This document shows, in pieces, positions 42,298-51,505 of a DNA stretch of 64,000 nt. Under the pieces are notes generated by a model. It was not told where the DNA came from. It made no database searches and saw only the letters and a list, made by a program, of their open reading frames with translations. A program made the position numbers and the translations under genes. Origin of the DNA: Spirochaetaceae bacterium (GTDB lineage: Bacteria; Spirochaetota; Spirochaetia; Treponematales; Treponemataceae); the NCBI GenBank assembly GCA_017618015.1, contig JAFZVC010000025.1, positions 1-64,000 on the forward strand, written 5' to 3'. Positions within the stretch are counted from its first letter, which is position 1; each line of letters opens with the position of its first letter.

Positions 42298-44577
42298 TTA
42301 TCTTCTGTAGAAATTAATCAGGCATCCGTCAAGAATGATGTTCCGCTCGTCCGCCGTCATGTCGCCGGTAGAAAGCTCGAACTCCGTAACGGCTCCAGTT
42401 TTCGCGGAGACGGCGTAAGCTTTAATGCTTTCGGCGGCTTCGGCAACTTTTGCACGAACGCCAGGCACAAACACAAAATCGCCGTTTGCGAACGGAAGCT
42501 CTTTGTCAGAGCCGTTGAACAGGAACGGAATCATTCCCCAGTTAATAAGGTTGGAGCGGTAACGCTTTGTGGCATATTCTATCGCGATGTTTGCCGAACC
42601 GCCGAGCACGCGCTGGCACGAAGCTGCCTGCTCGCGTGCGGAGCCGTCTCCTGGCTTAACCGCGAAAATCGTGCTGCCTGTCTGCGCTTTTTCCGCTTGG
42701 GCTGCAAGTTCCGGGTGTGCTTTCTTTATTGCCGCAACTGCATTCTCAGCCTCGCGCACAAAATCAGCTGACTTGTCGCGAACAGCTTTTGCTCTTCCAA
42801 CATATTCCGGGTCTTTGCGAGAAAGCGTGAATTCCGCAAGCCCAAGCGGGTTGGAGCGGAAAGACGAAGTTTCGCCAGATGGGATAAGCTCGTCTGTTGT
42901 TGTTACAGGGTCGTGAATCTCGGAAACGACTTTAAGAAGCAAGTCGTCTTTAAGAGCAGGAATCTCCGGCCAGTCTTTGATGTTCGGACCAAACTGGATT
43001 TCTTCCTCTGGATGCGCTACGCCCTTGCTGTCATAGACGCGGTTCTTGTAAATTGTGTCGTCAAAGTGATATTTGCGTGGCTGTACGCCGTCTGCGCAAT
43101 ACTCTGCGGATGCAAGGAAGCCTTTGTTTGCGGCTGTGGCAGCGATTGAGCGAGCATCCATGAGTGCGACTGACGCAATCTGTCCGTTCTGTATTTTTGA
43201 GCCTTCTCTGTTCGGGAAGTTTCTTGTTGAGTGGCGGATACTGAACGCGTTGTTCGCCGGTGTGTCGCCAGCGCCGAAGCATGGACCGCAGAACGCTGTC
43301 TTAAGGATAGCGCCAGTCTCCATAAGCGAGGCGGCGACTCCGTTTTTCACGATTTCCATGTAAATCGGCATACTTGCCGGATAAACGCTCATCGTGAACT
43401 TTCCGCTTCCAATGGACGCACCTTTCATTATGTCTGCCGCTGCGCAGATATTCTCGAATCCGCCGCCGGCGCATCCTGCAATGATTCCCTGATCAACGTA
43501 AAGCTTTCCGTCAATCAGCTTGTCGTGCAGGTTGTATTCTATTTTGTCGCCGAAGCTTACCTTCGCGCGTTTTTCTGTTTCTGTAAGAACATCACCCGGA
43601 TTTTTGATTACGTCGTCAATCGTGTAGACGTTGCTCGGATGGAACGGCATAGCAATCATCGGTTTGATTTCGCCAAGATCGACTTCAATAACGCCGTCGT
43701 ACCAAGCGTATTCAGCCGGATTGTCGGTGTTCGGCGCGGAAAGCTTCTTGTATTCGGCAGAGCGTCCGTGAATTGCGTAGAACTCTTCTGTCGCGCCGTC
43801 TGTTTCCCAAATTGAAGAAAGACATGTCGTTTCTGTTGTCATAACGTCAATGCCAATTCTGAAGTCCGCGCTCAGGTTTTTGATGCCGGGGCCGATGAAC
43901 TCCATGACCTTGTTCTTTACGTAGCCTTTTTCAAAGACGGCGCCGATTATTGCGAGCGCGACATCCTGCGGGCCTGTTCCGGGGCGCGGTGTTCCGGTAA
44001 GGTAAACGGCAACTACTTCCGGCTGTTTAATGTCGTATGTTTTGCCGAGCAGCTGCTTTGCAAGCTCACCGCCGCCCTCGCCGATAGCCATTGTTCCGAG
44101 CGCGCCGTAGCGTGTGTGGCTGTCTGAGCCGAGTATCATGCCGCCACATGACGCGAGCATTTCGCGTGCGAACTGATGGATTACAGCCTGGTGCGGCGGT
44201 ACGTAGATTCCACCGTATTTGCGCGCGCATGTAAGACCGAACATGTGGTCGTCTTCGTTTATTGTTCCACCTACAGCACAAAGACTGTTGTGGCAGTTCG
44301 TGAGCACGTATGGAATCGGGAACTTTGTGAGTCCTGAAGCACGCGCTGTCTGGATTATGCCGACAAAAGTTATGTCGTGTGATGTTATCTTGTCGAACTT
44401 TATCTTAAGGTTTTCTGTGTCACCTGATGTGTTGTGTTTTTGAAGAATGCTGTATGCGAGCGTGTTTTTTTTGCCGGTTGCGGCGGATGCGCCTTGTTTT
44501 TCACCTTCTTCTTTTGAAATGAATGGGTCAGAGCCTTTTCCGCTGTAGAATGCTCCCCCGTTCCGCAATTTTATCAT
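42298..44577 (-). CDS. Aconitase-superfamily hydratase (YbhJ-like)
   Basis: A 759-aa iron-sulfur hydratase related to aconitase, closest in length and layout to the YbhJ-type putative hydratases rather than to AcnA or AcnB. Cluster ligands are visible as one Cys in [13 protein letters not shown] and two in [32 protein letters not shown] and [29 protein letters not shown] are also typical, and the C-terminal swivel domain holds [13 protein letters not shown]. Citrate/isocitrate isomerisation is possible but not established for this subgroup. AGGAG precedes the ATG by 7 nt. The gene is flanked by its own terminator and a divergent wHTH gene. Confidence 0.85.
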   Translation of the reverse strand: MIKLRNGGAFYSGKGSDPFISKEEGEKQGASAATGKKNTLAYSILQKHNTSGDTENLKIKFDKITSHDITFVGIIQTARASGLTKFPIPYVLTNCHNSLCAVGGTINEDDHMFGLTCARKYGGIYVPPHQAVIHQFAREMLASCGGMILGSDSHTRYGALGTMAIGEGGGELAKQLLGKTYDIKQPEVVAVYLTGTPRPGTGPQDVALAIIGAVFEKGYVKNKVMEFIGPGIKNLSADFRIGIDVMTTETTCLSSIWETDGATEEFYAIHGRSAEYKKLSAPNTDNPAEYAWYDGVIEVDLGEIKPMIAMPFHPSNVYTIDDVIKNPGDVLTETEKRAKVSFGDKIEYNLHDKLIDGKLYVDQGIIAGCAGGGFENICAAADIMKGASIGSGKFTMSVYPASMPIYMEIVKNGVAASLMETGAILKTAFCGPCFGAGDTPANNAFSIRHSTRNFPNREGSKIQNGQIASVALMDARSIAATAANKGFLASAEYCADGVQPRKYHFDDTIYKNRVYDSKGVAHPEEEIQFGPNIKDWPEIPALKDDLLLKVVSEIHDPVTTTDELIPSGETSSFRSNPLGLAEFTLSRKDPEYVGRAKAVRDKSADFVREAENAVAAIKKAHPELAAQAEKAQTGSTIFAVKPGDGSAREQAASCQRVLGGSANIAIEYATKRYRSNLINWGMIPFLFNGSDKELPFANGDFVFVPGVRAKVAEAAESIKAYAVSAKTGAVTEFELSTGDMTADERNIILDGCLINFYRR

Positions 44578-44773
44578 AGCGCGTCTCCTATCAACTGAAA
44601 TTTTACTTCAGGAAGTATAGCAAAAATGCAGAAGAACAACAACGGGAAAATAATGTGGACTAAAAATGTAAAAATTCTAAAATTTTTCTATTTTTCATAG
44701 AATTTTTTAAGACTATTTAAAGGATATTTGTTACAATTGCAATTACGAATTCTTTTGTGTAGGAGAAAAACAT

Positions 44774-45259
44774 ATGGCGAAAAAAACAAACCTCGGTACA
44801 TTCACGATCGTTAAGCAAGATGAGGATGTCATTATTTCTGTTAAAGCAGGAGAAAGCAGTGGTTCTTCATTCCTTCCGGCAAATTATTCAATTGATGATC
44901 TAGCATCAAAGGTTGCCCTGCTTATTAAGAATGTTAATGTGGCAAAATCCACAAAGAACAAGCTTACAATAGACCTTGTTAAAGAGATTATCATTGCAGA
45001 CGGAAAGATTGTTCCGCTTCTTGCAAAAGAAATAAAGCTTCTTCGCTATTTCAGCGAGAACGTTGGAAAAATTATTTCAAGAGAAGAGCTTCTTGAGAAT
45101 GTTTGGAAACGCGAACGTGATTCAACGACGAGAACGCTCGATGTCCATATTTCAAGGCTCCGCCAGAAAATGGGCGATATGACAGACGCTCCGAGCGTTA
45201 TCCAGACTATCCATGGAAAGGGATATAAGTTCGTTCCTCCGGCACATTTTATATACTAA
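44774..45259 (+). CDS. Orphan OmpR/PhoB-type winged-helix DNA-binding protein without receiver domain
   Basis: A 161-aa protein whose C-terminal half (about 70-155) is a Trans_reg_C winged helix: LLAKEIKLLRYFSENVGKIISREELLENVWKRE, RTLDVHISRLRQKM and VIQTIHGKGYKFV. The first 70 residues are too short and lack the Asp/Lys set of a receiver, so control by phosphorylation is not expected; this part may bind another signal or a partner. No sensor kinase gene is adjacent. AGGAG lies upstream of the ATG, and a strong terminator follows, so it is a single-gene unit. Confidence 0.85.
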   Translation: MAKKTNLGTFTIVKQDEDVIISVKAGESSGSSFLPANYSIDDLASKVALLIKNVNVAKSTKNKLTIDLVKEIIIADGKIVPLLAKEIKLLRYFSENVGKIISREELLENVWKRERDSTTRTLDVHISRLRQKMGDMTDAPSVIQTIHGKGYKFVPPAHFIY

Positions 45260-45269
45260 CCAGCAAGAT

Positions 45270-45297
45270 CGCCCCGGTTTATGCCGGGGTTTTTTGT
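45270..45297 (+). terminator. Intrinsic terminator of the winged-helix gene
   Basis: CCCCGG (45272-45277) with CCGGGG (45284-45289), loop TTTATG, is followed by seven T. It is a textbook hairpin 11 bp after the stop codon. Confidence 0.85.
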
Positions 45298-45425
45298 TTG
45301 TGCAAGGCAGGAATTATCCGCTTACCTGTCGTTTATCTGTTATTTACGTAGATATTTAGAACTTTTTCCATATAAGCGTATTTTTTTGTTTTGAGTTTTA
45401 GCAAATAGTATATAAAATACAATTC

Positions 45426-46658
45426 ATGTCGGAGAAGAAAAAAGAACAAACTTCTAAGAAATATAAGGTAGAATTTTTCTCTAGCGAAAAAGACACTCTG
45501 CTTTTGGCGAAGGTTGTGTCTTTGACGATGTTCCTTCTTGGCGTTGCTATGGCAATAACTACAATGGTCGAAGGCAACAAAGCCATGGTTATCGTCAGTT
45601 TTACGTATGGCCCTCTCTTTTTGCTGGCGTTTGTCGTTACGACAATAACGAAAAAAACGCGTTTTTTCTTTATCCTTGGTTTTATTCTGAGCTTCTGTAT
45701 GGAGTTCGTGTTTATTATAACCGGCGGACAGGAAGGCTTCGGCATTTTCTGGATGTGCATAATCACGTTCTTTACGTTTTTTACGAACAGAAAGCGCGTG
45801 TTTTTTACGGTAAATGCGTTTTATCTGCTTTTTGTAATCCTTGGCTTCTGGTCGCCGCTTTCGCAGTTTTGCTATCAGTTTTCGGATACAATGCGTGTCC
45901 GTTTCCCCATCCTTTACATGATTGAGTTCATATTTGCAAGCATCGTTAGGATACGGCTTTCAAAGGTCGAGCGGAACAGAAGCGAGCTTTTTAATGAGCT
46001 GATTGAGCTTCAGGACAGTCTTCAGCAGCAGGTTGAGGAAAGGACAAAAGAACTTAACGAAGAAAAGAACAACTCCGAGAAGCTCCTTATCGAAGTTACG
46101 CAGGCTCTTGCGACGACAATTGATGCGAAAGATAAGTACACGAGCGGTCATTCACGCCGTGTCGCTGAATATTCAAAGAAGATTGCCGAACTTCTTGGAA
46201 AAGACGAGAAAGTCCAGCGTGAGATTTTCTTTATCGCGTTGCTACATGACATCGGGAAAATCGGTATTCCAGACGAGATAATAAACAAACGCGATAATTT
46301 GACGGAAGAAGAGTTCAATCAGATGAAAAAGCACCCGGAAATCGGGTACGAGATTCTTAAGAACATAACGACAATGCCTAACCTTGAGATAGGCGTTCGC
46401 TGGCATCATGAGCGCTTGGACGGAAAAGGCTACCCGGACGCGCTCAGCGGCGACAAAATCCCAGAATACGCAAGAATTATCAGCGTTGCCGACGCATACG
46501 ACGCAATGACTTCGAACCGCAGTTACCGTGGGTATTTGCCGCAAGCAGTTGCCCGCAGCGAGCTTATAAAAGGCTCCGGTACGCAGTTCGCGCCTGAAAT
46601 CGCAGAAAAGATGATACAGATTATCGACGCAGATACGGAATATAAGCTTCACGAATAG
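45426..46658 (+). CDS. Membrane HD-GYP domain protein (cyclic-di-GMP phosphodiesterase)
   Basis: A 410-aa protein with five to six membrane segments (about 25-185), a coiled linker (LQDSLQQQVEERTKELNEEKNNSEKLL) and a C-terminal HD-GYP domain from about 230: SGHSRRVAEYSKKIAELL, the HD pair in LLHDIGKIGIPD, and HHERLDGKGYP. These match active HD-GYP enzymes that degrade c-di-GMP to pGpG or GMP. A GGDEF protein lies about 8 kb downstream. The ATG at 45426 has no Shine-Dalgarno. TATAAA at 45411-45416 lies 9 nt upstream, so a very short leader is likely. Confidence 0.9.
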   Translation: MSEKKKEQTSKKYKVEFFSSEKDTLLLAKVVSLTMFLLGVAMAITTMVEGNKAMVIVSFTYGPLFLLAFVVTTITKKTRFFFILGFILSFCMEFVFIITGGQEGFGIFWMCIITFFTFFTNRKRVFFTVNAFYLLFVILGFWSPLSQFCYQFSDTMRVRFPILYMIEFIFASIVRIRLSKVERNRSELFNELIELQDSLQQQVEERTKELNEEKNNSEKLLIEVTQALATTIDAKDKYTSGHSRRVAEYSKKIAELLGKDEKVQREIFFIALLHDIGKIGIPDEIINKRDNLTEEEFNQMKKHPEIGYEILKNITTMPNLEIGVRWHHERLDGKGYPDALSGDKIPEYARIISVADAYDAMTSNRSYRGYLPQAVARSELIKGSGTQFAPEIAEKMIQIIDADTEYKLHE

Positions 46659-46786
46659 TCTGTTGCGGATTTCGCGGAATCTTTATATAATAAGCCAATT
46701 TTCAGGACAGTTCCGGGCGTTCGTTTGTGTCGTGCGCGACGATGGCGTTAAATGCGCGGAATTTCCCATTTTCTAAGGGCGTAAAT

Positions 46787-47893
46787 ATGGCTATTAACTG
46801 CGGTATCGTCGGTTTGCCGAACGTAGGCAAATCCACTATTTTTTCAGCGTTGACGGCAGCTCCTGCAGAAGCTGCAAATTATCCTTTCTGTACGATTAAT
46901 CCGAATATCGGTATTGTTGACCTTCCAGATTCCCGGCTCGATTTTCTTGCCGAGAAGTTCGCCACAAAGCGCAAGGTTCCTGCGACTGTTGAGTTTGTGG
47001 ATATCGCGGGTCTTGTTAAGGGCGCGTCAAAGGGCGAGGGACTTGGAAACCAGTTCCTTGCGAACATCCGCGAAGTTGGCGTTATTGCGCACGTTGTCCG
47101 CTGTTTCGAAAACCCTGACATCGTTCATGTTAACAACAAGATTGACCCGGCTGACGATATTGAGACAATCAATATGGAGCTTGCCTTCGCTGACCTTGAT
47201 ACGGTGAACCGCCGCATTGAGAAATGCCAGAAAGCCGCCCGCGTAAGCAAGGAAGAGGCTAAGAAGGCTGAGGTCGTTATGGGGGCAATAAACAAAATTA
47301 AGCCGCTTCTTGAGAACGGAAAGCCGGCGCGCCAGGCAGAGCTTACGGACGATGAAAAAGAAGCGATTTACGACTGCCACCTTATCACGATGAAGCCGCA
47401 GATGTATGTGTGCAACGTTGACGAGGACGGAATTAAAAACGGCAGCAAATATATTGATACTGTAAAGACTATCGCTGCGGAGGAAGGCGCGGATGTCGTC
47501 GTTATCTGTGGCAAATTCGAAGCGGAGCTTGCGGAGATGGGAAGCCCCGAAGAGCGCCTTGAGTTCCTTGGTGAGCTTGGACTTAAGGAAAGCGGACTTG
47601 CAGTTCTTGCCCGCGCCGCGTATCACCTGATGGGGCTTCGTACCTTCCTTACGGCTGGTCCTGACGAGTGCCGCGCATGGACAATCCACGCGGGCGACAC
47701 AGCTCCAAAAGCTGCCGGCGTTATCCACACCGACTTTGAGAAAGGCTTTATCAAGGCTGAAGTTTACAGCTTTGACGACCTTGTTACGTACGGTACGGAA
47801 GCCGAGATAAAGGCAGCCGGAAAGTACCGCATTGAAGGAAAAGAATACGTCGTTCAGGACGGCGATGTCGTTTTCTTCCGGTTCAATGTGTAA
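46787..47893 (+). CDS. ychF: Ribosome-associated GTPase/ATPase YchF (OLA1 family)
   Basis: Conserved P-loop NTPase of the Obg-related family, which binds ribosomes and prefers ATP. The 368 aa begin with the G1 loop GLPNVGKSTIFSALT, then FCTINPNIGIVDLPD (switch I and G3 region), VDIAGLVKGASKGEGLGNQFL and NVDEDG at the altered G4 site, and end in a TGS domain with KAAGVIHTDFEKGFIKAEV. E. coli YchF is 363 aa. ATG 46787 gives the family N-terminus (MAINCGIVG) with AAGGG upstream; the frame is open for 20 more codons but that part is not conserved. Confidence 0.95.
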   Translation: MAINCGIVGLPNVGKSTIFSALTAAPAEAANYPFCTINPNIGIVDLPDSRLDFLAEKFATKRKVPATVEFVDIAGLVKGASKGEGLGNQFLANIREVGVIAHVVRCFENPDIVHVNNKIDPADDIETINMELAFADLDTVNRRIEKCQKAARVSKEEAKKAEVVMGAINKIKPLLENGKPARQAELTDDEKEAIYDCHLITMKPQMYVCNVDEDGIKNGSKYIDTVKTIAAEEGADVVVICGKFEAELAEMGSPEERLEFLGELGLKESGLAVLARAAYHLMGLRTFLTAGPDECRAWTIHAGDTAPKAAGVIHTDFEKGFIKAEVYSFDDLVTYGTEAEIKAAGKYRIEGKEYVVQDGDVVFFRFNV

Positions 47894-47912
47894 TTGAGCG
47901 TGCAGCGCAATA

Positions 47913-47990
47913 TTGCCACTTGATAATTGTTTAGCAAGTGGCAAAACGGCTGAGTCAAGGTCTTGAGCGAAGCGTACCTTGACCAGCCGT
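47913..47990. repeat. Two long consecutive hairpins downstream of ychF
   Basis: First, a perfect 10-bp repeat TTGCCACTTG (47913-47922) with CAAGTGGCAA (47935-47944). Second, ACGGCTGAGTCAAGGT (47946-47961) with ACCTTGACCAGCCGT (47976-47990), 15 bp with one bulged A. The right arm of the second contains the -35 hexamer TTGACC of the next promoter, so it could act as a 3' stabiliser of ychF mRNA, an operator, or both. Confidence 0.6.
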
Positions 47991-48008
47991 ATCGCGTGGT
48001 TTTATACT
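47979..48008 (+). promoter_or_regulatory. Promoter upstream of the EEP lipoprotein gene
   Basis: TTGACC (47979-47984), 18 bp, TATACT (48003-48008). The predicted start near 48015 is only a few bases before a strong terminator hairpin at 48018-48062. Confidence 0.6.
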
Positions 48009-48017
48009 AGTGTAATG

Positions 48018-48062
48018 AATAGGTGTGTTTGCGAAAAAATGCGCGAATGCACCTATTTTTTT
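48018..48062 (+). terminator. Intrinsic terminator or attenuator in the leader of the EEP gene
   Basis: AATAGGTG (48018-48025) pairs with CACCTATT (48050-48057), and the stem continues inward with wobble pairs to GCG/CGC, about 16 bp in all, followed by seven T. Placed directly after a promoter and 60 bp before the gene at 48122, it would stop most transcripts at about 48 nt unless antitermination occurs. It may also back up termination of ychF. Confidence 0.7.
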
Positions 48063-48121
48063 GTCCGAAAGATTACTTTTCCACCCACCCTCGCTCGTAT
48101 AACAAATGAGCGGAGGTTCTG

Positions 48122-49246
48122 ATGAAAAAATGTGTCGAAACAGGGATGCCGCGAAATGCCTTGCGAAGCAACGTGCGATGCGCGAAAATCCCGATTCTCC
48201 TTTTTGTGCTGATGGTCTGCATCCTTTTCTTTGGGTGCGGATGCTCCAATCTGGTTGACGTTTCTTCCGGGGCGTTGTCTTTTAGAAAAGCCGATGCAAA
48301 CGAACTTTCTGTAGTTTCTTGGAACTTGCAGACATTTTTTGATGCAGTGGATACAGGCACTGAATACGAGGAATTCACCGGCAAAAAGTCAAAGTGGACG
48401 GAAGCAAAGTACAAAGAACGGCTAGAAAGATTGTGCGCTTTTATGAAAGATATAAATGCCGATATCTACTGTTTTATGGAAGTGGAGAATACGGCTGTCG
48501 TTCAGGATATTGCGAACACTTTGCAAGTCGGAGTTTCCGGTATGAGCTGGCGTTACGTATGCTTTGCCCGTGAAAGCGGCTCCAGTCTGGGGTGCGCTGT
48601 CTTTTCGCGGTATAAGCCGGAATCGCTCACGGTGCATTCTCTTAACTGCAAGGCGGCTGTTCCCTTAAAAGCATTTTCCGGTTATTCCGCTGGCGAAGAG
48701 CTTTCGCAGCCTTCCATGCGCCCGCTTATGGAACTGAGGTTTTCGTTCGGAAACACGAACAGTGACGATGGCGACACACGTTACGGGCGCAGACTCGCGC
48801 TTTTTGTCGCACACTGGAAGTCTAAATCGGGTAGTGCAAAAGAAAGCGAAGTGTGGCGGAACTGCCAGGAAGCTGTTTTAAGCGGGCGCATCGAGCAGGC
48901 TCTTGCCGACGGCTACAGCGTCGCCGCTTGCGGTGATTTTAACAGGGAGCTTTCCGAGTTTTTGTATTCACGTACGGAAGGCTGCATTGATTTGCGCGGA
49001 AACTTCAATACGGTTACGGTGCGGTCGCCGTGGTTTTCTTCGTCAGCACAGGGCTCTTATTGCTATCAAAATGTATGGAACCGTATCGATCACTTTTTTT
49101 TCGCCGGCGACATAGCGTGCGTTTCTTTCGCTGTGCATGAAGAAGACGATTTCGTCACCGCCAGCGGCCTCCCCAATGAGTATGATGTGTGGACTGGTGA
49201 AGGATATTCAGATCATCTGCCGCTTATTTGCCGTGTGCGGCTGTAG
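48122..49246 (+). CDS. Lipoprotein of the endonuclease/exonuclease/phosphatase (EEP) family
   Basis: A 374-aa protein with a hydrophobic N-terminal signal ending in FFGC/GCGC, likely a spirochaetal-type lipobox. The rest is an EEP fold: VVSWNLQTFFDA, YCFMEVEN (metal-binding Glu), SVAACGDFNRE (Asp and Asn of the active site), NRIDHFFFAGD and YSDHLPLICRV (terminal Asp-His). It should be a metal-dependent nuclease or phosphodiesterase located outside the cytoplasm, for example degrading DNA or phospholipid. GGAGG precedes the ATG. The leader holds a terminator-like hairpin. Confidence 0.82.
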   Translation: MKKCVETGMPRNALRSNVRCAKIPILLFVLMVCILFFGCGCSNLVDVSSGALSFRKADANELSVVSWNLQTFFDAVDTGTEYEEFTGKKSKWTEAKYKERLERLCAFMKDINADIYCFMEVENTAVVQDIANTLQVGVSGMSWRYVCFARESGSSLGCAVFSRYKPESLTVHSLNCKAAVPLKAFSGYSAGEELSQPSMRPLMELRFSFGNTNSDDGDTRYGRRLALFVAHWKSKSGSAKESEVWRNCQEAVLSGRIEQALADGYSVAACGDFNRELSEFLYSRTEGCIDLRGNFNTVTVRSPWFSSSAQGSYCYQNVWNRIDHFFFAGDIACVSFAVHEEDDFVTASGLPNEYDVWTGEGYSDHLPLICRVRL

Positions 49247-49308
49247 CGTCCGCGCGTACTGAAACAAAAATACATCACTTTTTTATAGCCGACTCGCGGA
49301 ATTGTTTG

Positions 49309-49420
49309 TATATTAAGTGAGAACAGCGTGTTCGGATGCGATTGCCTTTCATCAAGCTGTAATCCGTACTCGGCGGCTATTCGCGACGAAGTTGCGGGCG
49401 CTACTGCCGGGGTTTTTTAG
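49309..49420 (+). promoter_or_regulatory. trxA promoter (-10) and structured leader with terminator-like hairpin
   Basis: TATATT at 49309-49314 is the best -10 candidate; its -35 is weak. The leader of about 110 nt ends in a compound hairpin: CGGCGG (49373-49378) with CTGCCG (49406-49411) around an inner CGCGAC/GTTGCG, followed by GGG and six T (49415-49420), directly before the AGGAGG of trxA. This has the layout of an attenuator. The remainder of 49247-49308 shows nothing. Confidence 0.4.
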
Positions 49421-49429
49421 GAGGTTTCA

Positions 49430-49738
49430 ATGGCTGTTATATCTTTGACAAAGGATAATTTCGATGCGGAAGTTCTCAACTCTTCTGGAACAGTATTCGT
49501 GGATTTCTGGGCTTCATGGTGCGGTCCTTGCCGTATGACGGCACCGTTCGTGGAAGAAGCTTCCGAAGAGCGCAAGGACGTAAAGTTCTGTAAAGTCAAT
49601 GTTGATGATGAGCCAGAGTTGGCAGAAAAGTTCAACGTTATGAGCATTCCGACACTTCTTGTTTTTAAGGACGGAAAATCTGTTAAGCGCGAAATGGGCG
49701 CAAGGGATAAAGCCGGAATTCTGGCGATGCTCGCATAG
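49430..49738 (+). CDS. trxA: Thioredoxin
   Basis: Small cytoplasmic disulfide reductase of 102 aa. The active site is DFWASWCGPCRM with the redox CGPC at about residues 30-33, followed by VDDEPELAEKFNVMSIPTLLVFKDGK with the conserved cis-Pro. The sequence and length are standard. A strong AGGAGG precedes the ATG. No thioredoxin reductase gene lies in this window. Confidence 0.95.
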   Translation: MAVISLTKDNFDAEVLNSSGTVFVDFWASWCGPCRMTAPFVEEASEERKDVKFCKVNVDDEPELAEKFNVMSIPTLLVFKDGKSVKREMGARDKAGILAMLA

Positions 49739-49781
49739 CGTATAAAACGCGAATCGCTGACGCTGTGTGGATTTCTTTCTG

Positions 49782-50252
49782 TTACAGCGTCAGTTCTGCA
49801 AGCTCTGCATCGCAGGCTTCAGCCAGTTTTTCCCCGTTCACCGCAATCTGCATTCCGCGCTGACCTGCGCTGACATAAATCTCGTCAAAAAGAATAGCTG
49901 TTTCGTCAATAAATGTGGGGTATTTCTTTTTCATGCCGAGCGGAGAGCAGCCTCCGCGAATGTAGCCTGTAAGCCCAAGCAGTTCTTGCGGTTTCACGGG
50001 GTTTATATCTTTGGAAGAGGTAAGTGCCCTCACTTTTTTAAGGTTTACCGTCGTTTCTGCCGGTACACAAAAAACATAAATTTCGTTCCGTTCGTTCCGC
50101 ATAACAATCGTTTTGAACACTTGCTCTACTGGCAGTCCGGCAGAAGCAGCGGCATGAACGGCATCAAGCTGATCTTCTGAAAACTCGTATTGTTTTGTGC
50201 TGAACGGGATTCCCGCCGTCTCAAGAATCCTCATTGCGTTTGTTTTTACCAT
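49782..50252 (-). CDS. ybaK: YbaK/EbsC-family aminoacyl-tRNA deacylase
   Basis: A 156-aa trans-editing enzyme that hydrolyses mischarged Cys-tRNA(Pro) in the well-studied members. Family marks are KTIVMRNERNEIYVFCVPAETTVNLKKVRAL with the conserved Lys of the active site, and GYIRGGCSPLGMKKKYPTFIDETA. It is convergent with trxA and divergent from the cyclase pair. The ATG at 50252 follows a CATACT box by 6 nt and has no ribosome binding site, so it is predicted leaderless. Confidence 0.9.
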   Translation of the reverse strand: MVKTNAMRILETAGIPFSTKQYEFSEDQLDAVHAAASAGLPVEQVFKTIVMRNERNEIYVFCVPAETTVNLKKVRALTSSKDINPVKPQELLGLTGYIRGGCSPLGMKKKYPTFIDETAILFDEIYVSAGQRGMQIAVNGEKLAEACDAELAELTL

Positions 50253-50258
50253 GCGGAA

Positions 50259-50287
50259 AGTATGCCATTTTTTCCACCGCGCGACAA
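50259..50287 (-). promoter_or_regulatory. Leaderless promoter of ybaK
   Basis: Minus strand: TTGTCG (50287-50282), 17 bp, CATACT (50264-50259), 6 nt, ATG 50252. It diverges from the cyclase promoter, separated by 16 bp. Confidence 0.55.
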
Positions 50288-50303
50288 TATAATCAGTTCC
50301 TTA

Positions 50304-50332
50304 TTGCGAACTATCTTGCAGTGTGCGATAAT
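50304..50332 (+). promoter_or_regulatory. Leaderless promoter of the cyclase gene pair
   Basis: TTGCGA (50304-50309), 17 bp, GATAAT (50327-50332), 6 nt, ATG 50339. No Shine-Dalgarno lies before the ATG. Confidence 0.65.
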
Positions 50333-50338
50333 ATCTTG

Positions 50339-51502
50339 ATGCCGTTATCGAAACATTTTTTTAAAAATCTTTTCGCTATCCCCAAAGAGTACGATGAACA
50401 AGTTGCTCAAAAGAACAGAAAAACTCTTAGGATTCTTTTTTATATTGCGTTAGGATTTGGACTGTTGCTTTCGGTCGTTTTCACTGTCCTGTTTATTCTA
50501 AAACTTCAGACAGCACTTGAAATTCTTTTTTACTATTATTCCTTTATTGTAATTGGCGGAACAGGGCTTCTTATGCTCCGTCTTAAGGTTCCTGTTAAAT
50601 ACATGATTGTTTTTGAGCTCTTGTGTGTCGAGTTTATCTATATATTTTTTATGATGGAATCTACGGTTACAAATTGCATTATCATTTTTCTGGGATTGTT
50701 GTTTGTAACTATCATGTTTCTGGAGATTCATCCTGTCGTTTTTTCTGTGTTCTTCACAATATCCTTATGTGTTTTTATATGTTTCAAAAATCTTGATCTT
50801 TTCTATGATAAACAGATTGCACGATCGGAAACAATGCAGAGCAATGTGGTGCTGCTTTTCTTTACGTTGATTTTCCTTGTCTTTTGGAAAAGAAAACACA
50901 TAGTCGAGGAGTTTAGACACAATAAGGAGCTTAAAGCTCAGCAGAGTAATACAGAATCTGTTCTGAAAAATATTTTCCCCGAAAAAGTGATTAATCAGAT
51001 GGTGGCGACGGGTTCCACAAATGCAGAAGTTTATGAGTCAGTATCAGTGCTTTACTGCGATATTGTGAACTTCACGGAAAAAGCCGCTTCTCTTGACCCG
51101 AATTTTGTAATTGAAGAGCTTAACGAGATTTTCACGGCATTTGATGAAATCTCGGAGACATATAACTGCATGCGTATAAAGACTGTGGGAGACGCTTATG
51201 TCGCCGTTTGCGGAATACCTGAAGAAAACCCCGACCATGCAGAAAACATTGTCCGCTGTGCACAAGAGTTTATTTCGTATCTTGAGGAAAAAAACAAAGG
51301 CGCTAAAGTGGAATGGACAATCAGACTTGGTGTGGCATCGGGAAAAATTGCCGCAGGTGTAGTCGGCGTTAAAAAATACGTTTATGATATTTTTGGTGAA
51401 ACGGTAGATAGGGCTATAAAAACAGAAGAAAGCGGGGAGATAATGAAAGTATCAGTTTCCCCAGAAACATACGAGCTTGTGAAAGATAAGATACGGATTT
51501 AA
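50339..51502 (+). CDS. Membrane class III cyclase, metal-binding (C1-like) half
   Basis: A 387-aa protein with six hydrophobic segments (about residues 28-195), a short coiled linker and a class III nucleotidyl cyclase domain (about 225-387). Both metal-binding Asp are present: Asp241 in LYCDIVNFT and Asp285 in KTVGDAY. The substrate-selecting Lys281 and Asp350 are also kept. The transition-state pair, normally Asn-x-x-x-Arg, is Asp357-x-x-x-Lys361 (TVDRAIKTEE), so a homodimer should be impaired. The next gene, 3 bp downstream, has the opposite defects; together they could form one adenylyl cyclase site. ATG 50339 is chosen over upstream in-frame starts because it follows a promoter by 6 nt. 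Confidence 0.88.
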   Translation: MPLSKHFFKNLFAIPKEYDEQVAQKNRKTLRILFYIALGFGLLLSVVFTVLFILKLQTALEILFYYYSFIVIGGTGLLMLRLKVPVKYMIVFELLCVEFIYIFFMMESTVTNCIIIFLGLLFVTIMFLEIHPVVFSVFFTISLCVFICFKNLDLFYDKQIARSETMQSNVVLLFFTLIFLVFWKRKHIVEEFRHNKELKAQQSNTESVLKNIFPEKVINQMVATGSTNAEVYESVSVLYCDIVNFTEKAASLDPNFVIEELNEIFTAFDEISETYNCMRIKTVGDAYVAVCGIPEENPDHAENIVRCAQEFISYLEEKNKGAKVEWTIRLGVASGKIAAGVVGVKKYVYDIFGETVDRAIKTEESGEIMKVSVSPETYELVKDKIRI

Positions 51503-51505
51503 CAG

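Noticed and set aside
47027-47944. A 305-codon open frame antisense to ychF
   Set aside because: The opposite strand encodes a fully conserved YchF. The antisense product has no recognisable features and no ribosome binding site.
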